This document shows, piece by piece, positions 46,243 to 54,864 of a stretch of 64,000 nucleotides of DNA (within the stretch, counting starts at the first letter, position 1; each line of letters begins with the position of its first letter). Source of the stretch: Vibrio coralliirubri (lineage in GTDB: Bacteria > Pseudomonadota > Gammaproteobacteria > Enterobacterales > Vibrionaceae); assembly GCF_024347375.1 (NCBI RefSeq), contig NZ_AP025470.1, positions 1,426,001 to 1,490,000 of the forward strand, given 5' to 3'. Position numbers and translations under genes: made by a program. The notes beneath the pieces were generated by a model. It was given only the letters and a program-made list of their open reading frames with translations. It was not told the origin of the DNA and did no database searches.

Positions 46243-46557
46243 ATGACCGCACCGACCACTATGACGTTCTTCGAACGTTTTGAAACTGACATCCTTTCTG
46301 GCAAGAAGACGATTACTATTCGCGATGAATCTGAGCGTGACTACCAGCCAGGCAGTGTTGTGGAAGTATCGACGCTAGAGCAAGGGCGTGTGTTCTGTAA
46401 CCTTAAGATCATCAGCGTTGAGCCAATTTTGTTTGATGACTTAGGTGAGTTCCATGCTCAACAAGAGAACATGACGCTGCAAGTACTGAAAGACGTGATT
46501 CAAGATATCTATCCGGGTATATCTCAACTGTATGTGGTTTCTTACGAACTTGTGTAG
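46243..46557 (+). CDS. yqfB: N4-acetylcytidine amidohydrolase (ASCH domain, YqfB-like)
   Basis: A 104-aa ASCH-fold protein very similar to E. coli YqfB, which releases acetate from N4-acetylcytidine. Shared blocks are TFFERFETDILSGKKTITIRD, the Lys and Thr of GKKTITIRDESE (active-site region), QENMTLQVLKDVIQDIYPG and a C-terminal YVVSY. The protein starts at ATG 46243 after GACCGAGAT. The heptanucleotide repeat lies just upstream, possibly in its promoter region. Confidence 0.9.
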   Translation: MTAPTTMTFFERFETDILSGKKTITIRDESERDYQPGSVVEVSTLEQGRVFCNLKIISVEPILFDDLGEFHAQQENMTLQVLKDVIQDIYPGISQLYVVSYELV

Positions 46558-46625
46558 CCCGCTTTAAATAGAATTGGTTGATCAATACTGCGTCTAACGC
46601 AGAGCAATGAGAAAGGGAAGTCACA

Positions 46626-47075
46626 ATGAGTGAATTACAGAGCGAAACAGTTCAGCAAATTCTGCTTCAACTTTATTGTCGTGAGCAAAATGAGCAGCCG
46701 TTAATCTCTAGAACTGATCTCGACATTGCTCTTTATGATAGCGAAGGCTTTCTAGCGTGGCGTGACACAAAGCGTAACTTTACGGTCAGTGATATCGAGA
46801 ATCGAGTTTGGGTGAAGAGCTGCCCCGGCGGTTACATCACTGAAGTGCACTTCAATGCTGACGGTTCTTTGATTGAATATCGTTTGTTCGACCGATTTGA
46901 AACAACAGGGCAGTGGCAACTAAAAGATGGTTTGTTACACGTCGAGATTCTGAAGGGTGAGAATCGCTACCAGTTTGCTGTTGTGGCTCGTGCTGATATA
47001 AATATTCACTCTGCGGTGGAATATAAAAATGATGAGCTGCACTCGTATTTGAAATTGGTGCAGGCTGAGCGTTAA
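46626..47075 (+). CDS. Hypothetical protein (149 aa)
   Basis: Not recognised. Soluble; no signal or membrane segment. Mixed alpha/beta with a beta-rich half (TEVHFNADGSLIEYRLFDRF, LLHVEILKGENRYQFAVVAR) that reads like a small lipocalin-like or NTF2-like sheet. Good ribosome binding site GAAAGGGAAG before ATG 46626. It may be cotranscribed with the ASCH gene (68-bp gap) and has its own terminator. Confidence 0.6.
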   Translation: MSELQSETVQQILLQLYCREQNEQPLISRTDLDIALYDSEGFLAWRDTKRNFTVSDIENRVWVKSCPGGYITEVHFNADGSLIEYRLFDRFETTGQWQLKDGLLHVEILKGENRYQFAVVARADINIHSAVEYKNDELHSYLKLVQAER

Positions 47076-47127
47076 TCCCTTTTAGCCGACCTTGCTTGCC
47101 CTGAAAATCAGTGATGTTCCAAGAATA

Positions 47128-47155
47128 ACAAAGCCAACAGTGATGTTGGCTTTGT
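47128..47155 (+). terminator. Terminator hairpin
   Basis: ACAAAGCCAACA / TGTTGGCTTTGT with a GTGA loop; a run TTGTTTTC follows. Serves the hypothetical gene and possibly the convergent kinase gene. Confidence 0.85.
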
Positions 47156-47190
47156 TGTTTTCAATTCGACCGATTACTTCTAATCAACCC

Positions 47191-47230
47191 GCTATTAAGC
47201 TATTAAGCTATTAAGCTATTAAGCTATTAA
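47191..47230. repeat. Octanucleotide tandem repeat GCTATTAA, 5 copies
   Basis: Five perfect 8-bp units. The stop codon (47229-47227) of the LRR kinase lies in the last unit, so the repeat is the 3' flank of that gene. Confidence 0.95.
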
Positions 47231-48465
47231 GCTTCGAAGTTCGCTAGTTGACTATAAAGCTCGCTGTCTTGATCTTGCTTTGCACAAATCGTCAGTAGGT
47301 CTTCAATAAAGTACTTTAATGCGCGAGCTTCGATACGACGAATGCCTTGTTGCTGCTCTTCAGTTAGGTAGCCGTAGATAGTTGCCGCTCCAAAGTCGCC
47401 AAAGATCATCTGACCTTGTTCATTAACCAAAGTGTTGTGAGCGTATAGATCACCATGACAGACCTTGTTGGCATGAAGGTGTTCAAACACATCAACCATC
47501 TGTTCGGTAATGCTATTAATCTGAGCAATTGAAAGCTCGAAGCCTTCATTGAACGTATCGCGAGTACAGCTTTCAAGAGTAGGAGGTAAACCTAGGTTGT
47601 AATAGCTGCTTGGGATAAGCTCCATCACTAATGCGAGATAGTTTGGTTCATCGACTTGAGCTATCGACTTCACTAGGTTGCTATGATGACCAGCCTGCAA
47701 ACACGCTTCGAGCTCATCGTGTGGGTAACCGTCGCTTGTTACTTCACCTTTAAATACTTTTACAGCGACTTCCTGTGGGAAATCAAAATCACCGTTCACC
47801 CAGTTAGCATGTGAAATTACGCCAGACGCCCCCTGACCAAGTACTTGATTCAGTGAGTAGCATTGCGAGCTTACAGTAGGCACGCTATCTAAGCTGCTAG
47901 GGTGTTTGCAAAACGGGTTACCCGCAAAGGCTAGCCAAGCCAGTTTAGGTAGCTTAATAAGGAATTCAGGGAACTCAGTCAGTTGGTTTGCAGACAGGCG
48001 AACCAGTTCAAGGTTGGATAGGTTTTCCATGCTTTCTGGTAACACGCGAATCTTGTTACCCGCCAATGCCAGTTTCTGTAGTCGTGGTCTTTCACCTAGT
48101 GAGCTTGGCAGAATATCAATCTCATTGTCGGTCAGGATTAACCAACGTAGTTGAGTCGGCAGAGACTGCTCGCTAACGGTTTTGATTTGGTTGGTTTTGA
48201 AGCCAACCATTTCGAGCTTAGGAAGTGACCCCAGAACATCAGGCAGGTGCGTAAACAGGTTATTCGACGCGAAGATAATACGCAGGTTAGTTAGCTGTGA
48301 TAACTCGGCTGGTAGGTCTGACAGCTGATTACCTGAAAGGTCTAGGATCTCAAGAGAATCTGCAAGCTCTATGATTTCTAGAGGAAACTCGGTGAGACCT
48401 TCTGATAGTTTTAAGCGCTTAATACCTTTAAGTTGCCCTGATTTTAATTGTTCTAGAGTATGCAA
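47227..48465 (-). CDS. Leucine-rich-repeat protein kinase (eukaryotic-like)
   Basis: A 412-aa protein with about seven leucine-rich repeats (residues 16-185, for example LEILDLSGNQLSDLPAEL, LQKLALAGNKIRVLPESM) fused to a protein-kinase-like domain (about 203-385). Kinase elements are the glycine loop GQGASG (210-215), VAVK with Lys236, HGDLYAHN (Asp339, Asn344) in the catalytic loop, and GDFG (Asp357). HGD replaces the usual HRD, as in many bacterial and RIO-like kinases. All key catalytic residues are present, so activity is likely. No membrane segment. LRRs may recognise the substrate. Single gene; role unknown. Confidence 0.88.
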   Translation of the reverse strand: MHTLEQLKSGQLKGIKRLKLSEGLTEFPLEIIELADSLEILDLSGNQLSDLPAELSQLTNLRIIFASNNLFTHLPDVLGSLPKLEMVGFKTNQIKTVSEQSLPTQLRWLILTDNEIDILPSSLGERPRLQKLALAGNKIRVLPESMENLSNLELVRLSANQLTEFPEFLIKLPKLAWLAFAGNPFCKHPSSLDSVPTVSSQCYSLNQVLGQGASGVISHANWVNGDFDFPQEVAVKVFKGEVTSDGYPHDELEACLQAGHHSNLVKSIAQVDEPNYLALVMELIPSSYYNLGLPPTLESCTRDTFNEGFELSIAQINSITEQMVDVFEHLHANKVCHGDLYAHNTLVNEQGQMIFGDFGAATIYGYLTEEQQQGIRRIEARALKYFIEDLLTICAKQDQDSELYSQLANFEA

Positions 48466-48580
48466 ACCTTAGCCTTATGAATAGATGTTCGAGGCGCGTA
48501 GTTTACTTGTCTCAACCGAGAAAGGCGAGTATCCGGAAGAATACTCGCCCAACTAAACTAAGTGAACGAATTTACGAAGG

Positions 48581-50155
48581 TTAAAGCTGTATATGGTTTT
48601 GGCTAACGCCGACCTCCTCAACAAAGTCGCTATCATGACTGACCAAGATGAATGCACCCTGGTATTCACGCAGAGCCGAAGCCAATATTTGCTTTGAGTC
48701 TATGTCCAAGTGATTGTCTGGTTCATCAAGTAGAAGAAGTGGGGCATTCTGTTTATGGCTGACGATCAACATCGCCAACTTCATTTTCTCGCCACCACTG
48801 AGGTGATCGACTTTTCGATATACCGAGTCTCGCCTGAATCCAATTCCCGCTAGCAGGGTTCGCGCGTCGCTCTCTGCTAATCCAAAGCTGTGCGTCATTA
48901 AGCTATCGAACATCGTATCGTTGGTGTCTAACAGTCCAAAGTGTTGATCTAAATAGACGGTCGCCCCCAAGCGCTTAATCGAGCCTTTATAATTGGCGTG
49001 TTGACCGTGAATCGCTTTTAACAGTGTCGACTTTCCACACCCGTTAGCACCGGTTAGATAACACCGTTCCCCTTGTGATAAAGAGAAACTGATTGGCGCA
49101 CCAGAGCCGTAAATAAGGCGGCAGTTTTCAACGGTTAACAAAGAGCTCTTTTTACTGCTTTTACTTTGTTGTAGATACAAAGCTTGTGGTTTCAGCCGTT
49201 CCTTTTGTTCTTTAAGCGACTGAAGTTTATGTTGGTTTTGGTCAATGAGATTCCTTTGGCTTGTCGCAGACGCGGCTTGGCTTTGTCCTGCTTTATCTTT
49301 CATCGCATCCAATAAGATCTTGGGTTGGCTACCTGACTTTCTGAGTCGGTTTCCCTGAGATTCTCGCTGCTGTGCCTTTTCCTTGTTGGCTTGAGCTTGA
49401 CGCTCGAGTCGTTTCTTTTCAGACTTATGATGCGCAATCTGTTTCTCTAGCGCTTCGCTTTGGCTAGACACTTGTTTGAAGTAATCATCATAATTTCCTT
49501 TATAGAAACGCACACCCAAGCTGTTGAGGTGGTAGATCCCCTCCATTTGTCTCAATAAGCTTCGATCATGGCTGACGACAAGTACCTTACCTTCAAACAA
49601 CTGGCATTGTTCTAGTAGCCAATTGCGTCCATCGTTATCCAAATGGTTCGAAGGCTCATCGAGGATCAGTATGTCGTTATTTGATACGAACAGCTGATGA
49701 AGCTGTAGCAAGGCGAGTTGTCCACCACTCAAAGAGCAACAGGGCGTGTTCAAATCACTAGTGATCTTTAATGCACCTAGCAACTGCTGGGTACGTGTCT
49801 CTAGATCCCAATCATCGCCAATGATATTGAAGTGCTGCAATTCACAGCTACCTTGTTCTATGGCGCTTAATGCTTCCAACTTTTCGGTGAGCCCTAAGAA
49901 GTCAGCGATGGTGATGTTGACATCCAGTAGCTTTGATGGTAACTGAGAGTAAAAGCCGATTGAACCTTGGCGCGAAACACTGCCTGTTGTGGGCTGTATT
50001 TGTCCAACGAGCAATGAAAGCAACAATGATTTTCCAGCCCCATTTCTTCCGACTAGGCCGGTGAGGCGAGTGCTCAAATTAAAGGTGATCTCTTTGAATA
50101 ACCACTCACCAGTATCGAGTTGGAATGAGAGATTATTGGCTAATATAGTAGGCAT
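48581..50155 (-). CDS. ABC-F family ATPase
   Basis: A 524-aa soluble twin-ATPase protein without transmembrane segments. Walker A sites are GRNGAGKS (about 36-43) and GANGCGKS (second half), with ABC signatures LSGGQ and LSGGE and Walker B LILDEPSNHLD and LLLDEPDNHLD. A charged linker of about 80 residues (rich in KKRLERQAQANKEKAQQRES) joins the cassettes. ABC-F proteins act on the ribosome, either as translation factors or by protecting it from antibiotics; the subfamily here is not one I can name. ATG 50155 after AGGGAGGT. The 5' leader of about 100 nt contains a small hairpin. Confidence 0.88.
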   Translation of the reverse strand: MPTILANNLSFQLDTGEWLFKEITFNLSTRLTGLVGRNGAGKSLLLSLLVGQIQPTTGSVSRQGSIGFYSQLPSKLLDVNITIADFLGLTEKLEALSAIEQGSCELQHFNIIGDDWDLETRTQQLLGALKITSDLNTPCCSLSGGQLALLQLHQLFVSNNDILILDEPSNHLDNDGRNWLLEQCQLFEGKVLVVSHDRSLLRQMEGIYHLNSLGVRFYKGNYDDYFKQVSSQSEALEKQIAHHKSEKKRLERQAQANKEKAQQRESQGNRLRKSGSQPKILLDAMKDKAGQSQAASATSQRNLIDQNQHKLQSLKEQKERLKPQALYLQQSKSSKKSSLLTVENCRLIYGSGAPISFSLSQGERCYLTGANGCGKSTLLKAIHGQHANYKGSIKRLGATVYLDQHFGLLDTNDTMFDSLMTHSFGLAESDARTLLAGIGFRRDSVYRKVDHLSGGEKMKLAMLIVSHKQNAPLLLLDEPDNHLDIDSKQILASALREYQGAFILVSHDSDFVEEVGVSQNHIQL

Positions 50156-50597
50156 AGAAATACCTCCCTTTACGTGTAAACGAGTAAAAGGGGTGAGGCG
50201 CTTTTTCTATATAGAACCCTACACAGAATTCTATGTATAGATCGCCAAAGACGTTACTTAGGTAGCGTACCAATCAAAGATAGGAAATAGAGTGCTGATC
50301 TGATTTCTGTCTTTAAGGTGCTGATCTTAAAGATGTAGCTTGTCAAAAAACGGATCTTTAAGAGCTTGATTTGTCGCGAAAATAGATGACGAAGTAACGC
50401 CCACTAACCCCGAGTGTCCAAATGATTTTTAAAAAATAAATCGGATGTCAGGATGTTAGTACTTCATTATGGCGTTATTCTCTTTTGAAATGATGGTGGA
50501 ATGGTACTGAATACGGGCTTAGAAAGTCAACAGGGTGAAGTGATTAAAATGTACCCAAATAATAAAAGCGCCGATGAGACGCTTTTATTGATTCGAT
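50156..50597. other. Intergenic region with ABC-F leader, no gene seen
   Basis: 440 bp. The left part is the leader and promoter of the ABC-F gene; TATATAGAACCC and GAATTCTATGTATAGA form partial dyads near 50206-50240. The middle is AT-rich with no gene. At the right lies a terminator-like hairpin (50561-50589), directly before the IS3 element. Confidence 0.4.
50561..50589. terminator. Terminator-like hairpin beside the IS3 insertion
   Basis: AATAAAAGCG / CGCTTTTATT with a 9-nt loop. The IS3-family element starts nine bases to the right. Confidence 0.75.
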
Positions 50598-50650
50598 TGT
50601 ACCGTCCTAAATATGGTTGACACATTTCCAACATGAAATTGGAGAGTGTC

Positions 50651-51052
50651 ATGAAAACAACAAGTAGACGTACTCAACGAGATTATTCTCTTGCCTTTAA
50701 ATTGGCAGTCGTAAGCCAAGTTGAAAAAGGCGAAATGACTTATAAGCAAGCTCAAGAACGTTATGGGATCCAAGGTCGCTCTACCGTTTTAGTTTGGCTT
50801 CGCAAACATGGTCAACTAGATTGGTCTAAAGGAATAGAACAATCGAGAGCGTTAGGAGCGACTATGTCAAACTCTTCCTCAACTCAAACCCCAGAGCAAC
50901 GAATCAAAGAACTCGAGCAGCAATTAGAAGAAACTCAGCTCAAAGCTGAGTTCTTTGAAGCGGTTGTAAAAGTCATGGATCGAGATTTCGGAGTCCGAAT
51001 CTCAAAGAAGCGCAAGGCCGAGTTATTAAGGAAAAAACGGTCAGAAGATTGA
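50651..51052 (+). CDS. IS3-family transposase OrfA
   Basis: A 133-aa protein with an N-terminal helix-turn-helix (YSLAFKLAVVSQVEKGEMTY, then KQAQERYGIQGRSTVLVWLRK) and a leucine-zipper-like coiled coil (PEQRIKELEQQLEETQLKAEF). The start is ATG 50651 behind TTGGAG. The end overlaps orfB by four bases, and an A6 run at 51032-51037 (AGG AAA AAA CGG) is a good place for the -1 frameshift that makes the OrfAB transposase. Confidence 0.92.
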   Translation: MKTTSRRTQRDYSLAFKLAVVSQVEKGEMTYKQAQERYGIQGRSTVLVWLRKHGQLDWSKGIEQSRALGATMSNSSSTQTPEQRIKELEQQLEETQLKAEFFEAVVKVMDRDFGVRISKKRKAELLRKKRSED

Positions 51053-51855
51053 CCGTCACTAAAGCTTGCCACTTCATAGGTATTACACGACAAGCTTTCT
51101 ACAAGCGCTGTGTTGCAGAAATTCATCAGACAAAGAAAGATGAATCCGTACTCGGTTTTGTGAAGGAGCAAAGGATGATGCACCCTCGTATAGGGACTCG
51201 TAAGATCAAGTATTTACTTGCTCAGAACGATATTGAAATCGGGCGAGACCGCTTATTCTCTCTGCTGAGAATGAATCGATTATTAGTACAGAATCGAAGG
51301 GCTTATCATCGAACTACAAACAGTAATCATCGCTTTTACTGCCATCCAAATCGAATTAAGGAAGGCTTAATCCCGGAAAGACCAGAGCAATTATGGGTTG
51401 CCGATATTACTTATCTAGCAACGCGGCGTGGTAGTACTTATCTCAGTTTAGTGACGGACGCTTACTCAAGAAAAATCGTGGGCTATCACATAAGTGATGA
51501 TATGAAAGCTCGCACGGTCAAGCAGGCCTTTTTAAACGCGTTGAAAGGGCGGAAGAATACAGGTGAGCTTGTCCATCACTCAGATAGAGGTGTTCAGTAC
51601 TGCTCTGTTGAATACCAAGAGTTGCATCGACAGTATGGTGTATCTTGCTCAATGACTGATGGCTATGACTGTTATCAGAATGCGTTGGCAGAGAGGATCA
51701 ACGGAATACTGAAGATGGAGTATCTGTTGAATAAGCCTAATGATTTAGATGAAGCAAAGAAAATGGTCGCTGAATCAGTAAAAATCTATAATGAATATAG
51801 GCCTCACACAGCTCTAAAATACAAAACGCCCGATGAAGTACATCGAGCGTTTTAG
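51049..51855 (+). CDS. IS3-family transposase OrfB (DDE integrase core)
   Basis: 268 aa. An HTH_21-type N-terminal part (MHPRIGTRKIKYLLAQNDIE) is followed by the rve integrase core with catalytic residues in WVADITYLAT (Asp), HHSDRGVQYCS (Asp) and NALAERINGILKMEYL (Glu), a DD(35)E arrangement. OrfB is in the -1 frame relative to OrfA and is normally made as the OrfAB fusion by frameshifting at the A-run; its own TTG start (51049) is probably weak. Confidence 0.93.
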   Translation: MTVTKACHFIGITRQAFYKRCVAEIHQTKKDESVLGFVKEQRMMHPRIGTRKIKYLLAQNDIEIGRDRLFSLLRMNRLLVQNRRAYHRTTNSNHRFYCHPNRIKEGLIPERPEQLWVADITYLATRRGSTYLSLVTDAYSRKIVGYHISDDMKARTVKQAFLNALKGRKNTGELVHHSDRGVQYCSVEYQELHRQYGVSCSMTDGYDCYQNALAERINGILKMEYLLNKPNDLDEAKKMVAESVKIYNEYRPHTALKYKTPDEVHRAF

Positions 51856-51949
51856 TCAATCAAGTGTCAACCCATATCAGGACGGGTCAGATGAAACCTG
51901 ACACTGCTAAATGGCAGGCTATTTAACTTATAGCTTGCTGATAATCTAG

Positions 51950-52537
51950 CTAACAGGACGACTGAGCTTGACCACCAATAGCACGCCAGCACATATCAAA
52001 ACTGTCGTTGATGTACTTTTCTGACTGCTCTGGCTGCGGCTCTTGTTGATCAATAAGCCAGTTCGCACAGATCAAAAAGTGGCTATGGATGAAGTGTCTC
52101 ACGAGATTAATGTCTAACACCATCAACTCTTCGGCTTGCTGTCCTTTCAAAATGATGTCATCGAGTGACGCAAACATCTGCGAAACAATGACTTCACGAG
52201 TTTGAGTCGTTGGGTCGAAATGAACATTGGTAAAGAACTTCATCGCAACCGGATTTTCTAATGCCCATTCAATCCCTGTGCTCCACATGAACTTAAAGGC
52301 TTGGTAGCGATCTTCTACTGCCACATCAGTGTGCGGTTGAAGGGTCGAGAATAGCTCTAGCTTCAGCTCGCGAAATAGCTCATCAATCAATAGAGATTTG
52401 TTCTCGAAGTGGTGAAACAACGTCGCTTTTGCCACGCCGGCTGTTTTCGCTATTTGTCCGGTAGATGTGCCCTCTAGCCCTTGTTGAGAGAAAAGCAGGA
52501 GTGCAGCATCTAGGATTTTTTGTCTTTTGGTGATCAT
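51950..52537 (-). CDS. TetR/AcrR-family transcriptional regulator
   Basis: 195 aa. The N-terminal HTH (ILDAALLLFSQQGLEGTSTG, QIAKTAGVAKATLFHHFENK) is characteristic of TetR. The C-terminal ligand domain (about 60-190) is unremarkable. It overlaps the aldehyde dehydrogenase gene by four bases (ATGA), so both are made from one mRNA, and probably represses that operon through the palindrome at 53992-54011. The inducer is probably an aldehyde or related compound (inference). Confidence 0.9.
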   Translation of the reverse strand: MITKRQKILDAALLLFSQQGLEGTSTGQIAKTAGVAKATLFHHFENKSLLIDELFRELKLELFSTLQPHTDVAVEDRYQAFKFMWSTGIEWALENPVAMKFFTNVHFDPTTQTREVIVSQMFASLDDIILKGQQAEELMVLDINLVRHFIHSHFLICANWLIDQQEPQPEQSEKYINDSFDMCWRAIGGQAQSSC

Positions 52538-53970
52538 CTATTGAGTACTTTGAACATCAGTTTCTTGATTGGGTTGTTGTAAGGAGGATGCATTAACTTG
52601 GTGAAGTTGATTTTTCCTCTGCTTAGAACGGTTTTGGCATGGCTAAAGGTCTTGACGCCTTCAATGCCGTGATAGTGTCCCATGCCTGAAGGGCCAATGC
52701 CACCGAACGGCGCGTCTTCTGCAACCACATGCACCAAAGAATCATTAATACATACGCCGCCAGAGTGCGTGTCTGATAAAAACTTGTCTTGGGTTTCTTT
52801 ATTATGGCTCATTAAGTACAGAGCCAGTGGGCGTTCTCTCTCTGTGATGTAGCTGATTGCTTCTTCGATGGAATCATAAGGCACGATAGGCAGAACAGGA
52901 CCAAACAGCTCTTCTTGCATCGCGAGCATCTCATCGTTCACTTCGGTGAGAAGGTGCGGCGTCATTCTGTGGTTTACATCGTCCTGTGCTTGTTCGGTTA
53001 CCGTGTGAATAACCGCGCCTTTGGCTTGTGCGTCTTCAATGACACCTTTCAAGCGATTGTATTGGCGCATGTTGATCACTGAGGTTAAGTCTTTGCTCTC
53101 AATACCGGCTTTATAAAGCTTCTTGAAATAACGCTTATAAGCTGTGATGAACTCGTCCGTTTTTTCTCGCGGCAATAAGATGTAATCAGGCGCTACACAT
53201 ATTTGGCCAGCGTTTAAGCTCTTGGCAAATAGGATACGTTCAACAGCGTCCGCCACATCAAAGTCAGGGGCAATGATGGTTGGAGATTTGCCGCCTAATT
53301 CCAAGGTAACTGGTGTTAAGTTGTTAGCCGCTGCTCTCATAACGTGTTTACCCACAGCGGTTGAGCCTGTGAAAAGGATATGGTCAAACGGCAGTTGGCT
53401 AAATTTAGCGGAAACGTCAGCTTCACCTTCGATAATCGCAACCTGATCTTCACTAAAGCCTTCGGCCAACATCGCTTTTAAAACTCGGTTGGTCGCTGGA
53501 GTAAACTCCGACATCTTGAGCATCGCCGTGTTGCCCGCTGCTAACGCTGTGATCAGAGGCCCTAAAGAGAGCATGACTGGGAAGTTCCATGGAACAATGA
53601 TGCCCACAACGCCCACAGGTTGATAATGAACCGTGATCTTTGCTGGCGTTAGCATCAAACCAGCTTTACGGCGTGATGGCTTCAACCACTTCTTAAGGTT
53701 CTTCACGCTGTAATTGATCTGGTGAAGAGAAGGGGTGATATCAGCAATCAAGCTGTCGTGCTTTGCTCGATGGCCATAATCTTCAGATACTGCCTCAATC
53801 AACTGCTCTTGATAGCGTATTAACAACGCTTTTAGTACTGAGAGATCTTTTCTTCTCTGCTCAAGCGTAGGGTTAACATTATTGCGGTAGTGATCTTTTT
53901 GTCGGTTGAACATTTGATCCATGTCGTTGGTGCTCGACGTGTTTGGTTCAAGGTCTAGATTATGGCTCAT
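52534..53970 (-). CDS. Aldehyde dehydrogenase, coniferyl-aldehyde-dehydrogenase type
   Basis: A 478-aa NAD(P)+-dependent aldehyde dehydrogenase. The motif set is VVGIIVPWNFPVMLSLGPLI, FTGSTAVGKHVM (cofactor loop), LELGGKSP with the general-base Glu, and the catalytic cysteine in LNAGQICVAPDY. The C-terminal DAPFGGIGPSGMGHYHGIEG is the coniferyl (CalB)-type ending, and the ~478-aa length fits. Substrates in this group are fatty or aromatic aldehydes. First gene of the operon with the TetR regulator after it. Confidence 0.9.
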   Translation of the reverse strand: MSHNLDLEPNTSSTNDMDQMFNRQKDHYRNNVNPTLEQRRKDLSVLKALLIRYQEQLIEAVSEDYGHRAKHDSLIADITPSLHQINYSVKNLKKWLKPSRRKAGLMLTPAKITVHYQPVGVVGIIVPWNFPVMLSLGPLITALAAGNTAMLKMSEFTPATNRVLKAMLAEGFSEDQVAIIEGEADVSAKFSQLPFDHILFTGSTAVGKHVMRAAANNLTPVTLELGGKSPTIIAPDFDVADAVERILFAKSLNAGQICVAPDYILLPREKTDEFITAYKRYFKKLYKAGIESKDLTSVINMRQYNRLKGVIEDAQAKGAVIHTVTEQAQDDVNHRMTPHLLTEVNDEMLAMQEELFGPVLPIVPYDSIEEAISYITERERPLALYLMSHNKETQDKFLSDTHSGGVCINDSLVHVVAEDAPFGGIGPSGMGHYHGIEGVKTFSHAKTVLSRGKINFTKLMHPPYNNPIKKLMFKVLNR

Positions 53971-53991
53971 AGTATCCCCTAAATTCGAAAG

Positions 53992-54011
53992 CTGACCGAT
54001 TGGTTGGTCAG
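53992..54011. promoter_or_regulatory. Probable TetR operator upstream of the aldehyde dehydrogenase
   Basis: CTGACCGATTGGTTGGTCAG: outer arms CTGACC / GGTCAG are a perfect dyad over 20 bp, about 20 bp before the aldehyde dehydrogenase start. TGACC-N8-GGTCA-like sites are common for TetR-family repressors, and the regulator is in the same operon. Confidence 0.7.
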
Positions 54012-54159
54012 TTAAAATTACAAGAAGATCGAATCGAATACAAGGTATGGACGAGAAAAGTTTATTTTTTGTTCAGTTGAGCGGGTGCTGAGTTGAGATG
54101 GTTAGGAAGATAAAAAGTGCCTTTGACGCAATCAAAGACACACGCGATTTACTTGCGGG

Positions 54160-54864
54160 CTAGGTAGACACTTTTTCGCAACGCATAAAGATGAAGTTAA
54201 CGTTTTTCGATAGGCGCTCGTACGTTTCTTCAGAGATGGCCTTGGCCTTCTCGTCGATTGTCCCTTCAGTGATTTGTGAAATCAGCAAGCCAGATTGGCT
54301 GACAGCTTGGCAAAGCTCGGTTAATGAACGGCGGTAGAAGCTTACCTGAACGGGTGTGTCGACCGTGTTCCACTCTTCTTGAATGAATTCGCGCTCAAAG
54401 TAGTTACCTGAAAGGGTGCACTCGAAATCCGCAAATGGGTGGTGAGTGGAAAACACGATGTAGCCGCCCGGTTTTAGAACGCGATAAATGTCATCAAAGA
54501 CAGGTTTTAGATCTTCAATATAATGCAGTACTAATGGGCACACGATGACATCAGCGCTGTTATCAGCTTCTTTAGGTAAACCAAGCGCAGCATCTTGCGC
54601 GTATGCGGTCACATTGGGGATCTGTTTTCCGTTCACTAGGTCGACCATATCTTGAGATAGATCGGTGCACGTGACTTTGTTTGCACCTTGGTCAATAAAC
54701 CATTGTGCGTAAATACCTGAGCCACAGCCAAGGTCGACAATGTCGAGCCCTTGAACATCGTCTAGTAAGGCTATGGTTGATGGGCGTTCTAATAGGGCAT
54801 TATAAATATTATCGCGAGCAGCAGAGTCGTATTGCTTTGCGTAGGTCGTGTACATTTCAGACAT
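54160..54864 (-). CDS. Class I SAM-dependent methyltransferase
   Basis: A 234-aa soluble Rossmann methyltransferase. Motif I is VDLGCGSGIYAQWF (about residue 43), motif II region CTDLSQDMV, post-motif VIVCPLVLHYIEDL and motif III VLKPGGYIVFSTHHPF. The Methyltransf_11/UbiE-like core covers about 40-140. Substrate unknown; THHPF..F after the fold is typical of small-molecule or metal-type methyltransferases of this group. Single gene, divergent from speA. Confidence 0.85.
   Translation of the reverse strand: MSEMYTTYAKQYDSAARDNIYNALLERPSTIALLDDVQGLDIVDLGCGSGIYAQWFIDQGANKVTCTDLSQDMVDLVNGKQIPNVTAYAQDAALGLPKEADNSADVIVCPLVLHYIEDLKPVFDDIYRVLKPGGYIVFSTHHPFADFECTLSGNYFEREFIQEEWNTVDTPVQVSFYRRSLTELCQAVSQSGLLISQITEGTIDEKAKAISEETYERLSKNVNFIFMRCEKVST

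Larger units (their letters stand above)
50598..51889 (+). mobile_element. IS3-family insertion sequence (about 1292 bp), intact
   Basis: Ends are TGTACCGTCCTAAATATGG... and, reversed, TGACCCGTCCTGATATGGG..., an imperfect terminal repeat of about 26 bp ending TG...CA. Two overlapping transposase frames fill it. It sits in an intergenic space between a hairpin and the TetR gene and interrupts nothing visible. Both frames are intact, so it may be active. Confidence 0.9.
50595..51892. repeat. 3-bp target duplication GAT flanking the IS3-family element
   Basis: GAT at 50595-50597 and 51890-51892 directly outside the IS ends, the length expected for IS3-family transposition. Confidence 0.7.
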
